DNA of 35,165 bases from Aliivibrio sp. (GCA_024206155.1 JAAGZR010000163.1:1-35165); one strand, 5' to 3'. Positions 16,538 to 23,910 are shown, counted from the first letter of the stretch. Numbers and translations: made by a program. The notes: a model not told the origin generated them from the sequence alone.

Positions 16538-18954
16538 ATTAATTTAGTCTGATTGGTTGTTTCATCTTTTCTTTTTATTCTCATCCATCTGCCTTGAGTA
16601 TCTCTGCCTTCTTCAGGATTTGCACCTGAAACATAATTAGCATAAGACTTCATCCACTTGTTAAACTTTATTCTACTTATCGTGAGCTTTGCTTTCGGTC
16701 CATAGTCAGGATACTCTGAAATAAAATCGTAGTAACAATCCTGAAGATGAATCTTAGTATCTACTGCTAAGCTTTCGTTAGCTATAGATCCATTTATAAC
16801 TCCACACCACTCAATAAAATCATGACAAGTTTCTGCTGATAGTTGTCTGATCTTTAAATTTACAAATTTACTTTTAACTAATCCCTTATTTAAATAAGTT
16901 TGTAAGCAACTGATCATATAATTATCGAACAAGCACCACTCATTATCATCCCAATCACCGAACATAAGTTTTTGAAACTCATCAAGTGGTGTAAAGTTTT
17001 TATTATAATGTTGGTGTAACTCTAACTCCCATTTTCTACGAGCAAAAGAATTACCCGCTCCTTTGATGGCGTAGTTAGTCGTGATCGCTATCTTTGGTGA
17101 CTTACTAAATGGAATCTTTATAGCATCCTTGTTTTTCTTTTCCAATGTAAGACCTTCAGTTACCACACTAAACAATCTTTCAAAGTCAAAGTATTTTTTT
17201 ACATCATCGAACACAAGAATCTGTGTGTCAGCAGATACAAGTTGGTATGCAAAGCTACGCTCAAAAGTAAAAGATTTACCATCAATAGTTACAACCTTTT
17301 TCATTTGGCTAAGTGCATTCATAAATATTCCTTTGCCTGTACCACCTTCAGGGTTATCCGAAATAACCTCATCATTTAAAATTACAGCAGGACAATAGCT
17401 TAAGTTCTTGTGACCATGCATTAAGAAACCTATCGTAGACTCCATAGACTCGACTCGATCTTCTTCGTTCTTGCATATGTTAGATATAAACTTTTTGTAG
17501 TCAGATGAATTGGTGTCACATACATTAAACTTCCTGTCAATGACATGATCTTTCCAAACGTAACCACCCAAATCTATGTAGTCTAAAATATTTACAGAGT
17601 CTTTTGTTATCTTAACTGCACAATTTTTAAAGTAAATGTATGATGTACTTTTGGTGTCTTCAATAAAGTAAATGTCTATTGTAGATAGCAAAGACAAAAA
17701 CTCTTCCTTGAAAAACCTTGTATTGTCTGCAAAGTAATTGTATATACTTGCATCATCCAATTCAATTAATTGATTTAGTACAAAATCTTTTATTTGTTTT
17801 TCATCTGTGTGATCAATCAAGTTGTTAGTCACTTTGACAAACACATAGTTCTTGCTACCTTCAGGACAATACTTATAGAATCCGTTGTCTTCCAAGAATT
17901 GTTTGAACAGAATGTGTACTACTTTGATAACACCCTTGTCACTTTTAGTCCAAAACTTTTGCTCTTTGTTTTCATCATCAACCCTTTGTAGAACTGAGTC
18001 AATTACATTCTCACTTATTTCGGAGTCAAGTAATTGAGACTTGATTTCTTTTTTGGAAATACCTCTTCTTAATTTTATCTTGATGTTGTTTATTCTTTCG
18101 TCATCCTCATAGTATTTCGTCCCAAAATTTTGTGTTTGTGCATAAGCAGAATCTATAGTCTGTTGTATCTCTCTTTGTCCAAAGTCTTTGGTTTGATAAT
18201 TATTTAAAACATAACTTGCTAAAGACTTGTTGATACCGAAGTCATTAAATGCTGAAGCTAAAACAAATGTGTTATTGTTTCTTTGACCCTCGATCATTGG
18301 GTATTTTTTTACCCACCACTTAGTTAGTATCTCTACTATTTTATTTTCATCTGTGATTGGTAGAGTTGGTAGGTCTCTAAGCGAATGCTTCTCTTCATAT
18401 ACTTTCTCTTCAATCTTATCCCACTCACTAGAGTTTTCATTTACAAAGATTAAAGGATCATAGCTTTCATAACATACCCTAGATAAGTTCTTGCATGTCA
18501 CATCAAACCTTTGGTTATCAAAATGATTTGCCAAAGAGTTGAAATAGTTTACATGATTCTCTGCATCCTTTGGTATCTTAACCAATACCTTCAATCCTAA
18601 ACCTGATGGAGAAATAAATACAGAGAAAACATATTTATCTTTAGTTAAGTTTTCTTTATCCTGTAAAAGCTCTTTGTTTTTTTCATACCCATCAAAGTCA
18701 AGACATATAATTCCTGTATGCTCTTGAAGACTGCTGTCATTTCTCTTGTTGAATATACCTGAGAAACATATGGCAGGTAATAATTTTTTTAGTTCGTTTC
18801 TTTCAGACTTTCTTTTCTCTGATCGTATTTGTTTTACTAATTCTTTAGTGGCTCCATCCTTAATTCTTTGTAGTATGTGTTCTATTGGTCTATGAAACGG
18901 AGTATCTGTTTCTTTTATGTTCTTAAAGATAGTTATGTTCTGTTCTAATGTCAT
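16534..18954 (-). CDS. VirE/BT4734-type primase fused to SF3-like helicase
   Basis: The 806 residues fall into three parts. Residues 15-170 are a BT4734/VirE N-terminal domain with primase-like motifs LDFDGY (85-90), SPSGLGLKVLV (115-125) and D151. Residues 200-285 resemble a primase C-terminal helical domain (KWWVKKYPMIEGQRNN). The last part is a helicase ATPase with Walker A PEGGTGKG (535-542), Walker B ILVFDD (579-584), sensor 1 IAITTN (622-627) and arginine finger candidates R639/R640. This fusion primes and unwinds DNA in Bacteroidetes phages and mobile elements. It is the key replication protein here. The start is preceded by AAACACTACAAAC, and the iteron site A begins 13 nt upstream, hinting at autoregulation or origin loading. 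Confidence 0.88.
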   Translation of the reverse strand: MTLEQNITIFKNIKETDTPFHRPIEHILQRIKDGATKELVKQIRSEKRKSERNELKKLLPAICFSGIFNKRNDSSLQEHTGIICLDFDGYEKNKELLQDKENLTKDKYVFSVFISPSGLGLKVLVKIPKDAENHVNYFNSLANHFDNQRFDVTCKNLSRVCYESYDPLIFVNENSSEWDKIEEKVYEEKHSLRDLPTLPITDENKIVEILTKWWVKKYPMIEGQRNNNTFVLASAFNDFGINKSLASYVLNNYQTKDFGQREIQQTIDSAYAQTQNFGTKYYEDDERINNIKIKLRRGISKKEIKSQLLDSEISENVIDSVLQRVDDENKEQKFWTKSDKGVIKVVHILFKQFLEDNGFYKYCPEGSKNYVFVKVTNNLIDHTDEKQIKDFVLNQLIELDDASIYNYFADNTRFFKEEFLSLLSTIDIYFIEDTKSTSYIYFKNCAVKITKDSVNILDYIDLGGYVWKDHVIDRKFNVCDTNSSDYKKFISNICKNEEDRVESMESTIGFLMHGHKNLSYCPAVILNDEVISDNPEGGTGKGIFMNALSQMKKVVTIDGKSFTFERSFAYQLVSADTQILVFDDVKKYFDFERLFSVVTEGLTLEKKNKDAIKIPFSKSPKIAITTNYAIKGAGNSFARRKWELELHQHYNKNFTPLDEFQKLMFGDWDDNEWCLFDNYMISCLQTYLNKGLVKSKFVNLKIRQLSAETCHDFIEWCGVINGSIANESLAVDTKIHLQDCYYDFISEYPDYGPKAKLTISRIKFNKWMKSYANYVSGANPEEGRDTQGRWMRIKRKDETTNQTKLI

Positions 18955-18966
18955 GTTTGTAGTGTT

Positions 18967-19053
18967 TATGTCGACTTCATGTCGACTTTATGTCAAGTTT
19001 CTCGCTGATTATCAATGAGTTGTCGACTATGTTAACTTTCTTGCCTCGTATAT
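18967..19053. repeat. Iteron site A: 11-bp tandem repeats plus conserved boxes
   Basis: Three consecutive 11-bp units occur: TATGTCGACTT (18967-18977), CATGTCGACTT (18978-18988) and the diverged TATGTCAAGTT (18989-18999). They are followed by CTGATTATCAAT (19005-19016), an extra GTCGAC (19022-19027) and GCCTCGTATAT (19043-19053). The same elements in the same order form site B at 27770-27897. Site A is directly upstream of the primase-helicase. An A-rich, T-poor tract (19054-19088) follows, and nothing coding is seen from 18955 to 19139. Confidence 0.75.
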
Positions 19054-19139
19054 ATAAAATAAAAATAAAAAAAATAAAATAAAAAAAGGGAAGAAGGAAC
19101 AAAAATCTTTACATTCTTGACATTCTCCCCCTTTATTAA

Positions 19140-19406
19140 TTAGAATGGAAGATCGGCTTCGACCTTGGCTTGTTGTGTTTTGTTCTGATTGGTATTCGGA
19201 ACAAAAGTATCTAACTCTAAGTAGTAGTTACCACTCTTAGCTTGATTACAATTTAGGTTTACCCATCCATTCTTTTGATTCTTTTTCAAGAAAGAAATTG
19301 CATCGTCAACTTTTACATTGATTCTACCTACTACAAAGTCAGGTGCATTTTCTCTACGTTTGAATGAGAATCCATCAGCAAAGATTTTTTCTTCAGCTTG
19401 TGCCAT
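19140..19406 (-). CDS. Putative single-stranded DNA-binding protein
   Basis: This 88-residue protein opens with MAQAEEKIFADGFSFKRRE. It has a compact strand-rich core containing VVGRINVKVDDAISFLKK and GWVNLNCNQAKSGNYYLEL, then a disordered Gln/Asn/Lys linker and the acidic-hydrophobic tip EADLPF. That tip mimics the C-terminal hook of bacterial and T7-type SSBs (DDDIPF), which recruits replication proteins. It lies between the recombination genes and the primase-helicase, the usual place for an SSB. No canonical OB-fold signature can be proven by eye, so the assignment rests on tip, size and context. Confidence 0.6.
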   Translation of the reverse strand: MAQAEEKIFADGFSFKRRENAPDFVVGRINVKVDDAISFLKKNQKNGWVNLNCNQAKSGNYYLELDTFVPNTNQNKTQQAKVEADLPF

Positions 19407-19548
19407 AATTTTTATTTTTAATTATTAAGTTTTGTTCCATCAGCTCTATAGTTTGGATCACACACTTGTTGTAATCGAGGACATTATTATGTTCCAATGG
19501 AACGTAAATAACATAATGTGTCCTTTTTCTTTTAAACTTATATACCAA
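19393..19548 (-). CDS. Possible small protein with TTG start (51 aa)
   Basis: Between the exonuclease stop and the SSB-like start a frame of 51 residues can be read from TTG at 19548. It contains KFKRKRTHYVIYVPLEHNN followed by VLDYNKCVIQTIELMEQ. It ends 14 nt inside the SSB-like gene, as is common in this operon, and its composition looks protein-like. There is no ATG, so this may be a decayed or non-ATG gene. If it is not real, 19407-19549 is a 143-nt non-coding gap. Confidence 0.35.
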   Translation of the reverse strand: MVYKFKRKRTHYVIYVPLEHNNVLDYNKCVIQTIELMEQNLIIKNKNYGTS

Positions 19549-19549
19549 T

Positions 19550-20308
19550 CTACACAGTATGTCGTAGATAATGTGACTTGATATCTTCTGTTTTGTTTTC
19601 TGAAAAGTATTTGTGATAAACCTCAAGAGCTTGTTCCACTTTATACTTACCTCTCTCGTAACTCTCTTCAGATAAATCAAACATTCCCAAAACTTTTGTC
19701 GACTTGTCGATAACAAGAAATAGAATTGGTTTACCAAAGAGTTCACGATATATATAACCTTGTGAATCATAATTGTAATTGTAAATACTATTTTTAAATT
19801 TAGTGATGTCCCCACTAGTCTTAAGATCAATGATATAATCTTTGTGAACTATGTCTGCTTTGCCTTTCCATAATGCACCACCATGCAACTCACCAATGTT
19901 TTTTACATTTGGCTCTTCATATTTATTATCTTTATCTTGAATCAATTCATAGAAGTCAAAGTTGCTTAGCATAACATCACACCACTCATCTACCTTTTGC
20001 TTTTCATTTTTAAGCAGAGCAAAAGGAATTAAATGATCAGCACAAAATTCTTTGTATGCTTTTGCAGTTCTACTCATTACAGGTGCAATTAAATACTCGT
20101 CTACTTTTTCAGGCTCTAGCATTTTACAATGAAAGTATCGACCCATAATAAAAGCCTTATTATCAGGCTGAGGTACACCATACATCGTAGGGTTTTTTAA
20201 CAGAGTTCCTATGTCAGAATTAGAGAGGAATTGTTTACCAATCCCTCCATAATATTCTGCATCAGACTTCAGTAAGTTAATAATTTTTTTTGTTATCTTA
20301 CTTTGCAT
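19550..20308 (-). CDS. PD-(D/E)XK exonuclease, RecE/YqaJ-like
   Basis: This 252-residue protein has the layout of RecE/Cas4-type exonucleases. GRYFH (56-60) supplies the early His, GKAD (149-152) the first Asp, DLKTS (161-165) the D-x-K, and the SQGYIY segment the downstream Gln (183). Enzymes of this type resect double-stranded DNA 5' to 3' and feed single strands to an annealing protein. The adjacent upstream gene (11-nt overlap) is an Erf-like annealing protein, giving a complete two-component recombination pair. The ATG (MQSKITKK) lies inside the end of that partner gene. Confidence 0.82.
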   Translation of the reverse strand: MQSKITKKIINLLKSDAEYYGGIGKQFLSNSDIGTLLKNPTMYGVPQPDNKAFIMGRYFHCKMLEPEKVDEYLIAPVMSRTAKAYKEFCADHLIPFALLKNEKQKVDEWCDVMLSNFDFYELIQDKDNKYEEPNVKNIGELHGGALWKGKADIVHKDYIIDLKTSGDITKFKNSIYNYNYDSQGYIYRELFGKPILFLVIDKSTKVLGMFDLSEESYERGKYKVEQALEVYHKYFSENKTEDIKSHYLRHTV

Positions 20309-20825
20309 CTTCTAAAGTCTTTTTAATTTTATTCTTTACAGAAGTAGTAACATTATATTTCTTACTGATGTTACTTACAATCCAATCAAGACCTTTTGAT
20401 TTGTGAGTTACCACATACTTAAGTACATCTTGCATCTTATCTTGATCAAGATCCATTGTCACTTCTTTAGTAGATTTGTTTTGGTTAACAATAGCATTGT
20501 TTACTTCATTTGCAGAAGCAACCGATGTATCTATTCCAATTCCAAAGTTACCCAAAGCTCTACCCCATGCAGAAGTTTCGCAATTCTCAACGTAAGAAGT
20601 TTTGTTTATAAATGTACTTCCTTTTTCTTCTTCAGCCATACCTGTAGCTAAAATTTTACCATCTTCATTTATAACTGAAGCAAGAATTAAGATAGAGTTT
20701 TCCGTCTTGTCTAATACTTCTGATGTTAATGAATAGTTTGGATAGTTTTCACGAAAGTATCTTAGTCTTTCATTTACTTCAACGTATTGTTTTCCTTTGA
20801 TGTTTACTGTTTTTAATTGTTTCAT
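20298..20825 (-). CDS. Erf/Sak-like single-strand annealing protein
   Basis: This 175-residue protein carries the conserved block SYVENCETSAWGRALGNFGIG (about 77-97), typical of Erf/Sak-type single-strand annealing proteins found in phages. The N-terminal part contains an ERLRYFRENYPNYSL motif, and the C-terminus is a Lys-rich tail (VKNKIKKTLEDAK). It should coat and anneal single-stranded DNA made by the neighbouring exonuclease, supporting recombination-dependent replication or concatemer formation. The start ATG at 20825 is preceded by AATTATAATAAA. Confidence 0.72.
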   Translation of the reverse strand: MKQLKTVNIKGKQYVEVNERLRYFRENYPNYSLTSEVLDKTENSILILASVINEDGKILATGMAEEEKGSTFINKTSYVENCETSAWGRALGNFGIGIDTSVASANEVNNAIVNQNKSTKEVTMDLDQDKMQDVLKYVVTHKSKGLDWIVSNISKKYNVTTSVKNKIKKTLEDAK

Positions 20826-20829
20826 TTTA

Positions 20830-21240
20830 TTATAATTTATTTAATTTATCACTTATTCTATTATACTTATTTAATATTCTTACCCTTGCATTCTTTAAAG
20901 AAGTTATTTGTTTTGGATTATTGGTCGCATTTACTTCTTCACGAATGGCATCTTCGATCCTGTCTAACTTATGTTTGTAATTCTCTAGTGTGGTTATGTA
21001 AACTCCATATCTCCAACCACCCTCGATGAATGGATAAAGATTGTTTACTTCATTATAAAAATCCCCACCTCTTGCAGTATTATATATGTTTATTCTTTTA
21101 GTTTCAATGTCATAAACTATTTTTATTCCATAAACTAATCGAGCTTCATACCCATCTGCATCTAAATTGGAAGAATAAAGATCGTGCTTTGCTTCTTCCC
21201 AAACATCTCTTAATGAAAGTCTACTGAAACTCATAAGCAT
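20830..21240 (-). CDS. Hypothetical protein (134-136 aa)
   Basis: No family is recognised. Two ATGs, at 21240 and 21234 (MSFSRLSLRDVWEEAKHDL), are possible. The first 80 residues look globular with beta strands (ARLVYGIKIVYDIETKRINIY), and the C-terminal 50 form a charged helix (HKLDRIEDAIREEVNAT). The start overlaps the DnaA-like gene by up to 20 nt, and the stop lies 4 nt before the annealing-protein start, so it is operonic with recombination genes. Confidence 0.55.
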   Translation of the reverse strand: MLMSFSRLSLRDVWEEAKHDLYSSNLDADGYEARLVYGIKIVYDIETKRINIYNTARGGDFYNEVNNLYPFIEGGWRYGVYITTLENYKHKLDRIEDAIREEVNATNNPKQITSLKNARVRILNKYNRISDKLNKL

Positions 21241-21526
21241 TTTGTAAACCTAATATAAATCTTTTATAATCAGCATCATCTTGCTGAAGCTTTGTAACCA
21301 TTTGTATGCCATGGCTTATACTTGAATGTCCGATATCATATCCTCTTTCACTCATAAAAGTTTTTATATATATAATTTTCATTGGTCTTTTGAAGCAGAG
21401 GTAATATAAAAGATGCCTTGCGTCAACAATCTCTCTAACTTTTGTTTTCTTAAATAACTCCTGTTCCTTTATGCCATACAAACCACAAACCCTGTTGACA
21501 TATTCATTAAAAATATTTATTTTCAT
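21221..21526 (-). CDS. Stand-alone DnaA domain IV-like DNA-binding protein (second copy)
   Basis: This 101-residue protein is nearly all DnaA domain IV-like. It has VCGLYGIKEQELFKKTKVREI (13-33), a helix DARHLLYYLCFKR (35-47) and the signature region GHSSISHGIQMV (66-77), which aligns with DHTTVLHA of DnaA. It has no AAA+ domain. It begins with a 4-nt overlap with the Nmad1-like gene. It is clearly better matched to DnaA than the copy at 13768-14160, and the two are too different to be recent duplicates. Binding to the iteron sites or to host DnaA boxes is a testable idea. Confidence 0.75.
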   Translation of the reverse strand: MKINIFNEYVNRVCGLYGIKEQELFKKTKVREIVDARHLLYYLCFKRPMKIIYIKTFMSERGYDIGHSSISHGIQMVTKLQQDDADYKRFILGLQNAYEFQ

Positions 21527-21810
21527 TTTTCATTTGATTTTATTAGTTGTTCTTTTCTCTCTTGCACCTTATATAAGATTAAATATCCGATGATATCTGT
21601 AATAGTATCTTCTACTTTATCTGTAATACCTCTGTGCTTTACTCTGCTTAGCTTATCATCAAGCCTACATAGAATTGCTTCTTTAGGAGAGAGCTTACTA
21701 AAAATATTAGGTGGATTGTTGGCAGTATCTCCATACGCCTTGTTCTTTTCAAGCAAGAGAAGGACTACGTCCCTCGCTACTTCTTTTATTAATTCTTCCG
21801 TAGTTTTCAT
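21523..21810 (-). CDS. Nmad1 (DUF1599)-like protein
   Basis: This 95-residue helical protein shows motifs of the Nmad1/DUF1599 family: EKNKAYGD (21-28), CRLDDKLSRV (48-57) and KVEDTITDIIGYLIL (65-79). The family is related to all-alpha NTP pyrophosphatases and is linked in phages with modified-nucleotide metabolism. No partner for base modification (thymidylate synthase-like or hydroxylase) is present in the window, so its role may be nucleotide house-cleaning. The start is directly preceded by AGAACACT, a variant of the recurrent leader. Confidence 0.72.
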   Translation of the reverse strand: MKTTEELIKEVARDVVLLLLEKNKAYGDTANNPPNIFSKLSPKEAILCRLDDKLSRVKHRGITDKVEDTITDIIGYLILYKVQERKEQLIKSNEK

Positions 21811-21955
21811 AGTGTTCTTCTTCAGTTTTTATTTGTTCTAATTCATCTAACATCTCATCAACAGGAGATGCTACATAGTTTGGGATATCTTCAAGAAACT
21901 CTTCAGTTCCATTATCCCACTTTACTTTAATTGTCCAATGTGTTATTCGTGCCAT
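21749..21955 (-). CDS. Hypothetical acidic protein (68 aa)
   Basis: This small acidic protein begins MARITHWTIKVKWDNGTEEF, with a predicted beta hairpin, followed by a Glu-rich helix (DEMLDELEQIKTEEEHYENYG). Its last 62 nt overlap the Nmad1-like gene in another frame, so the C-terminal RSSEGRSPSLA is probably dispensable. AAAACACTATAA lies 8-19 nt upstream of the ATG. The function is unknown. Confidence 0.5.
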   Translation of the reverse strand: MARITHWTIKVKWDNGTEEFLEDIPNYVASPVDEMLDELEQIKTEEEHYENYGRINKRSSEGRSPSLA

Positions 21956-21959
21956 TTAA

Positions 21960-22250
21960 TTATAGTGTTTTAAGAGCATCAGATAATTTAATGTACCAAT
22001 GCCCGTTGTTAAGTATTCGTTTACATTTATTCCAAAGATTTGGTTTTTCGTTGACAAAACCTAGTTCCATTACTACCTTGAGATTCAATGACTTAGCCAT
22101 CACAAGTTCATCAATACTTTCAATTAAACTTTCGCTTCGATCATCGTATAAAATATACAACTCAATCGAATCAGAAGCAAAGATCTGTTCAGCTTTGTCG
22201 GTTACGTCCCACCAACAAAACCCATCATTCATTTTGATTAACCTACTCAT
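21960..22250 (-). CDS. Hypothetical protein (96 aa)
   Basis: The ATG at 22250 (MSRLIKMNDGFCWWDVTDK) is preferred over the upstream TTG at 22256. The sequence looks like a small alpha/beta protein, with IELYILYDDRSESLIESID and then a helix and LNLKVVMELGF. It overlaps the upstream gene by 8 nt and ends 4 nt before the next start. No family is recognised. Confidence 0.55.
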   Translation of the reverse strand: MSRLIKMNDGFCWWDVTDKAEQIFASDSIELYILYDDRSESLIESIDELVMAKSLNLKVVMELGFVNEKPNLWNKCKRILNNGHWYIKLSDALKTL

Positions 22251-22569
22251 TGCCAAATTTATTTTGAAGTGCTTGAATGTATCTCTTATCTAAGCCTTGT
22301 TTCTTTGCTTCAAGGATCATCTCAGCTAGATTTTTTTCAGGATATTCAGATGAAATAACATTCTTTATCTCAATATTTATTTCCTCAACAACTCTCTCAC
22401 TTGATAAAGCTTTTTCTAAGATCTCAAGTGCCTGTTCTTTATCAAGCCAAGGATAATCTTTTATGACATCGTCTGTGTGCCATAAAACGTCAACAGAAAA
22501 ACCACTAAGTTCTAGTATCTTTAGTGCTTCTTTTCTGTATTGTGCTTTTGTAAATTTTATTTCAGCCAT
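22243..22569 (-). CDS. Conserved phage hypothetical protein (108 aa)
   Basis: The first 45 residues resemble a motif seen in several phage proteins: YRKEALKILELSGFSVDVLW, then HTDDV and DKEQALEILEKAL. It is all helical and charged, with no catalytic residues visible. AAAACACT abuts its ATG, as for the helicase. The upstream gap to the next gene (22570-22619) is AT-rich and empty. Confidence 0.55.
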   Translation of the reverse strand: MAEIKFTKAQYRKEALKILELSGFSVDVLWHTDDVIKDYPWLDKEQALEILEKALSSERVVEEINIEIKNVISSEYPEKNLAEMILEAKKQGLDKRYIQALQNKFGNE

Positions 22570-22619
22570 AGTGTTTTGATTATAATTTAAACTAAATTAC
22601 GAAATAATTTAGACATTAC

Positions 22620-23006
22620 CTAAAGTTCTGCTTCAAAATAACAAGCTGACTCTTTAGAAAAATTATCAAAGTATTCGATTATTTTTTTACCTAATCTGTG
22701 ATCTGCATAGTTTCGCATGTCTTGATCTGTAATTTTAAACTCCTTTAAAATCTTGTCGTTGTATCCATATTGATACTTCTCAAACATATCATTAATACGA
22801 TCTACTATACCTGTACTTTCAATATCCTCAAGTTCTTTGCTGATAAAGTCATACTTGTCTCTTTTTACTACATAATCAATGCAGTGATCATCATCTGTTA
22901 ACATTCTTTCTTCAACCATTTCAGCACCAAATCTTTCTCCTGCATCACTTGGCTGAACTGCAAACATAAATTTGCCTTCTATATCTCCCCAATAATATCT
23001 TCCCAT
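22620..23006 (-). CDS. Conserved phage hypothetical protein with GRYYWGDIEGKF opening (128 aa)
   Basis: The N-terminus MGRYYWGDIEGKFMFAVQPS is a conserved-looking opening found in phage and element proteins of unknown role. It is followed by an acidic middle (DDDHCIDYVV) and long helices. No metal- or nucleotide-binding motif is recognised. It starts with ATG at 23006, after AAATTTAATAAA, and ends before an empty 50-nt gap. Confidence 0.6.
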   Translation of the reverse strand: MGRYYWGDIEGKFMFAVQPSDAGERFGAEMVEERMLTDDDHCIDYVVKRDKYDFISKELEDIESTGIVDRINDMFEKYQYGYNDKILKEFKITDQDMRNYADHRLGKKIIEYFDNFSKESACYFEAEL

Positions 23007-23017
23007 TTTATTAAATT

Positions 23018-23173
23018 TTAAAAGTTAATTGATAGATGTTGACTCAACGCTAGGTGTTGAATCGTACTATCTTTATTTGTTTTTAGTATTTCTTTTACTC
23101 TGTCATCTTCCAAAGCTATGGAAGGATCAACGTTGTGTAGGCAACATAGCCAAATAAATTCTGTTCTAGTCAT
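23018..23173 (-). CDS. Small protein (51 aa), coupled by ATGA
   Basis: A frame of 51 residues runs from ATG at 23173 to TAA at 23018-23020. The product begins MTRTEFIWLCCLHNVDPSIA and continues as an acidic helix (EDDRVKEILKTNK). The ATG overlaps the stop of the upstream gene (ATGA), which supports it being a real gene. The N-terminal WLCCLHNVDPSIAL looks like a small helical fold. The function is unknown. Confidence 0.6.
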   Translation of the reverse strand: MTRTEFIWLCCLHNVDPSIALEDDRVKEILKTNKDSTIQHLALSQHLSINF

Positions 23174-23373
23174 AAGTTTTTTAGATTATATTTTATACAA
23201 TAGGCTTCTGCTTCTTCTTCGGTCTGAAAATATGACCAATCTGTCCCACTTTCTATAAAGTTTCCGTCCTGATCATAAACATCGAGACAAACACCATAGG
23301 GTGTATCCCCATAGTATTCATCTCCAACCATATCAAATTCAGAAACTCGTACTGCTTTTAATTTATATTTCAT
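23170..23373 (-). CDS. Hypothetical protein (67 aa)
   Basis: This small acidic protein has beta-rich segments (MKYKLKAVRVSEFDM, YGVCLDVYDQDGNF) and a C-terminal helix, TEEEAEAYCIKYNL. The DxDG turn in VYDQDGNF is a common loop and not a proven calcium site. It overlaps the upstream 45-residue gene by 11 nt and the downstream gene by 4 nt. No family is recognised. Confidence 0.55.
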   Translation of the reverse strand: MKYKLKAVRVSEFDMVGDEYYGDTPYGVCLDVYDQDGNFIESGTDWSYFQTEEEAEAYCIKYNLKNL

Positions 23374-23500
23374 AATAATGTTCGTCTATTAAATCTATTA
23401 TCTCATCAAACCTTTCGCATCCACAATGTCTATGTGACTCCTCATCACAAGGTGTTCTGTCCCTAAGATCTCTTAGTTTGGATAGGATTATATATTTCAT
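23363..23500 (-). CDS. Small Cys/His-containing protein (45 aa)
   Basis: A 45-residue frame runs from ATG at 23500 to TAA at 23363-23365, joined to its upstream neighbour by ATGA and overlapping the downstream start by 11 nt. Residues C18, H23, H25, C26 and C28 form a compact cluster (CDEESHRHCGC) that could bind zinc, followed by an acidic helix (ERFDEIIDLIDEHYYEI). No function is assigned. Confidence 0.6.
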   Translation of the reverse strand: MKYIILSKLRDLRDRTPCDEESHRHCGCERFDEIIDLIDEHYYEI

Positions 23501-23826
23501 AAGTGTCCTCCTATTTTTAGTTCGTCACATTCGTATCTCCATTCGGATTCAGACTGAGAGTCGATCATATGCGAGTTATAATGAGTATTGGCATCGTAGT
23601 CGGTACCAAAACCAAACTCATAAGATGCTTTACTTATTTTATCATCTATACTATCTGTGTATAAGTGTTCGTTGTCTATAAGATAGTCTGATATATAATC
23701 TTCTGCAGTAGCACCTTTTGGTGCGTTGTTAACCCTTAAGTAGTCCTGAAAATCATTTTTATCTATCTCTATTTCCACCTCAGCAAATTTATGGTAGACG
23801 CTTCGTTGTTGAATTCTTACTTTCAT
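23497..23826 (-). CDS. Hypothetical acidic protein (109 aa)
   Basis: The ATG at 23826 (MKVRIQQRSVYHKFAEVEI) is chosen because the frame upstream runs through the terminator hairpin at 23855-23895. The protein is strongly acidic, with a short beta opening and KNDFQDYLRV, then a Ser/Asp-rich tail ending WRYECDELKIGGHL. It is the first gene downstream of the terminator, so it needs read-through or its own promoter, which is not obvious. Confidence 0.55.
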   Translation of the reverse strand: MKVRIQQRSVYHKFAEVEIEIDKNDFQDYLRVNNAPKGATAEDYISDYLIDNEHLYTDSIDDKISKASYEFGFGTDYDANTHYNSHMIDSQSESEWRYECDELKIGGHL

Positions 23827-23854
23827 TTTGTTTTTTTTAATTAAGGTTTGTGGT

Positions 23855-23895
23855 AAAAAAATGGGAGAGGGAAAACAATTTCGATCTCTCCCATT
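23855..23895 (-). terminator. Intrinsic terminator (10-bp stem, 7 T)
   Basis: On the minus strand AATGGGAGAG pairs with CTCTCCCATT (plus-strand arms 23860-23869 and 23886-23895) around a 16-nt loop. A run of T (from A at 23855-23861 on the plus strand) follows, the last arm bases being part of it. It lies 15 nt after the stop of the zinc-ribbon gene at 23911. This is the cleanest terminator in the leftward block. Confidence 0.8.
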
Positions 23896-23910
23896 GAAAC
23901 ACACAAAAAA

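Noticed and set aside
18967-18999. Tandem repeats as a CRISPR array
   Set aside because: Units are 11 bp and directly adjacent with no spacers; no cas genes are present.
19697-19705. Single TGTCGACTT match to the iteron inside the exonuclease gene
   Set aside because: It encodes conserved-frame residues (VDKS), stands alone and lacks the companion boxes, so it is probably chance.
19549-19830. Upstream part of a minus-strand frame overlapping the exonuclease
   Set aside because: It covers exonuclease coding sequence with catalytic motifs; only the 51-codon tail (19393-19548) is kept as a weak candidate.
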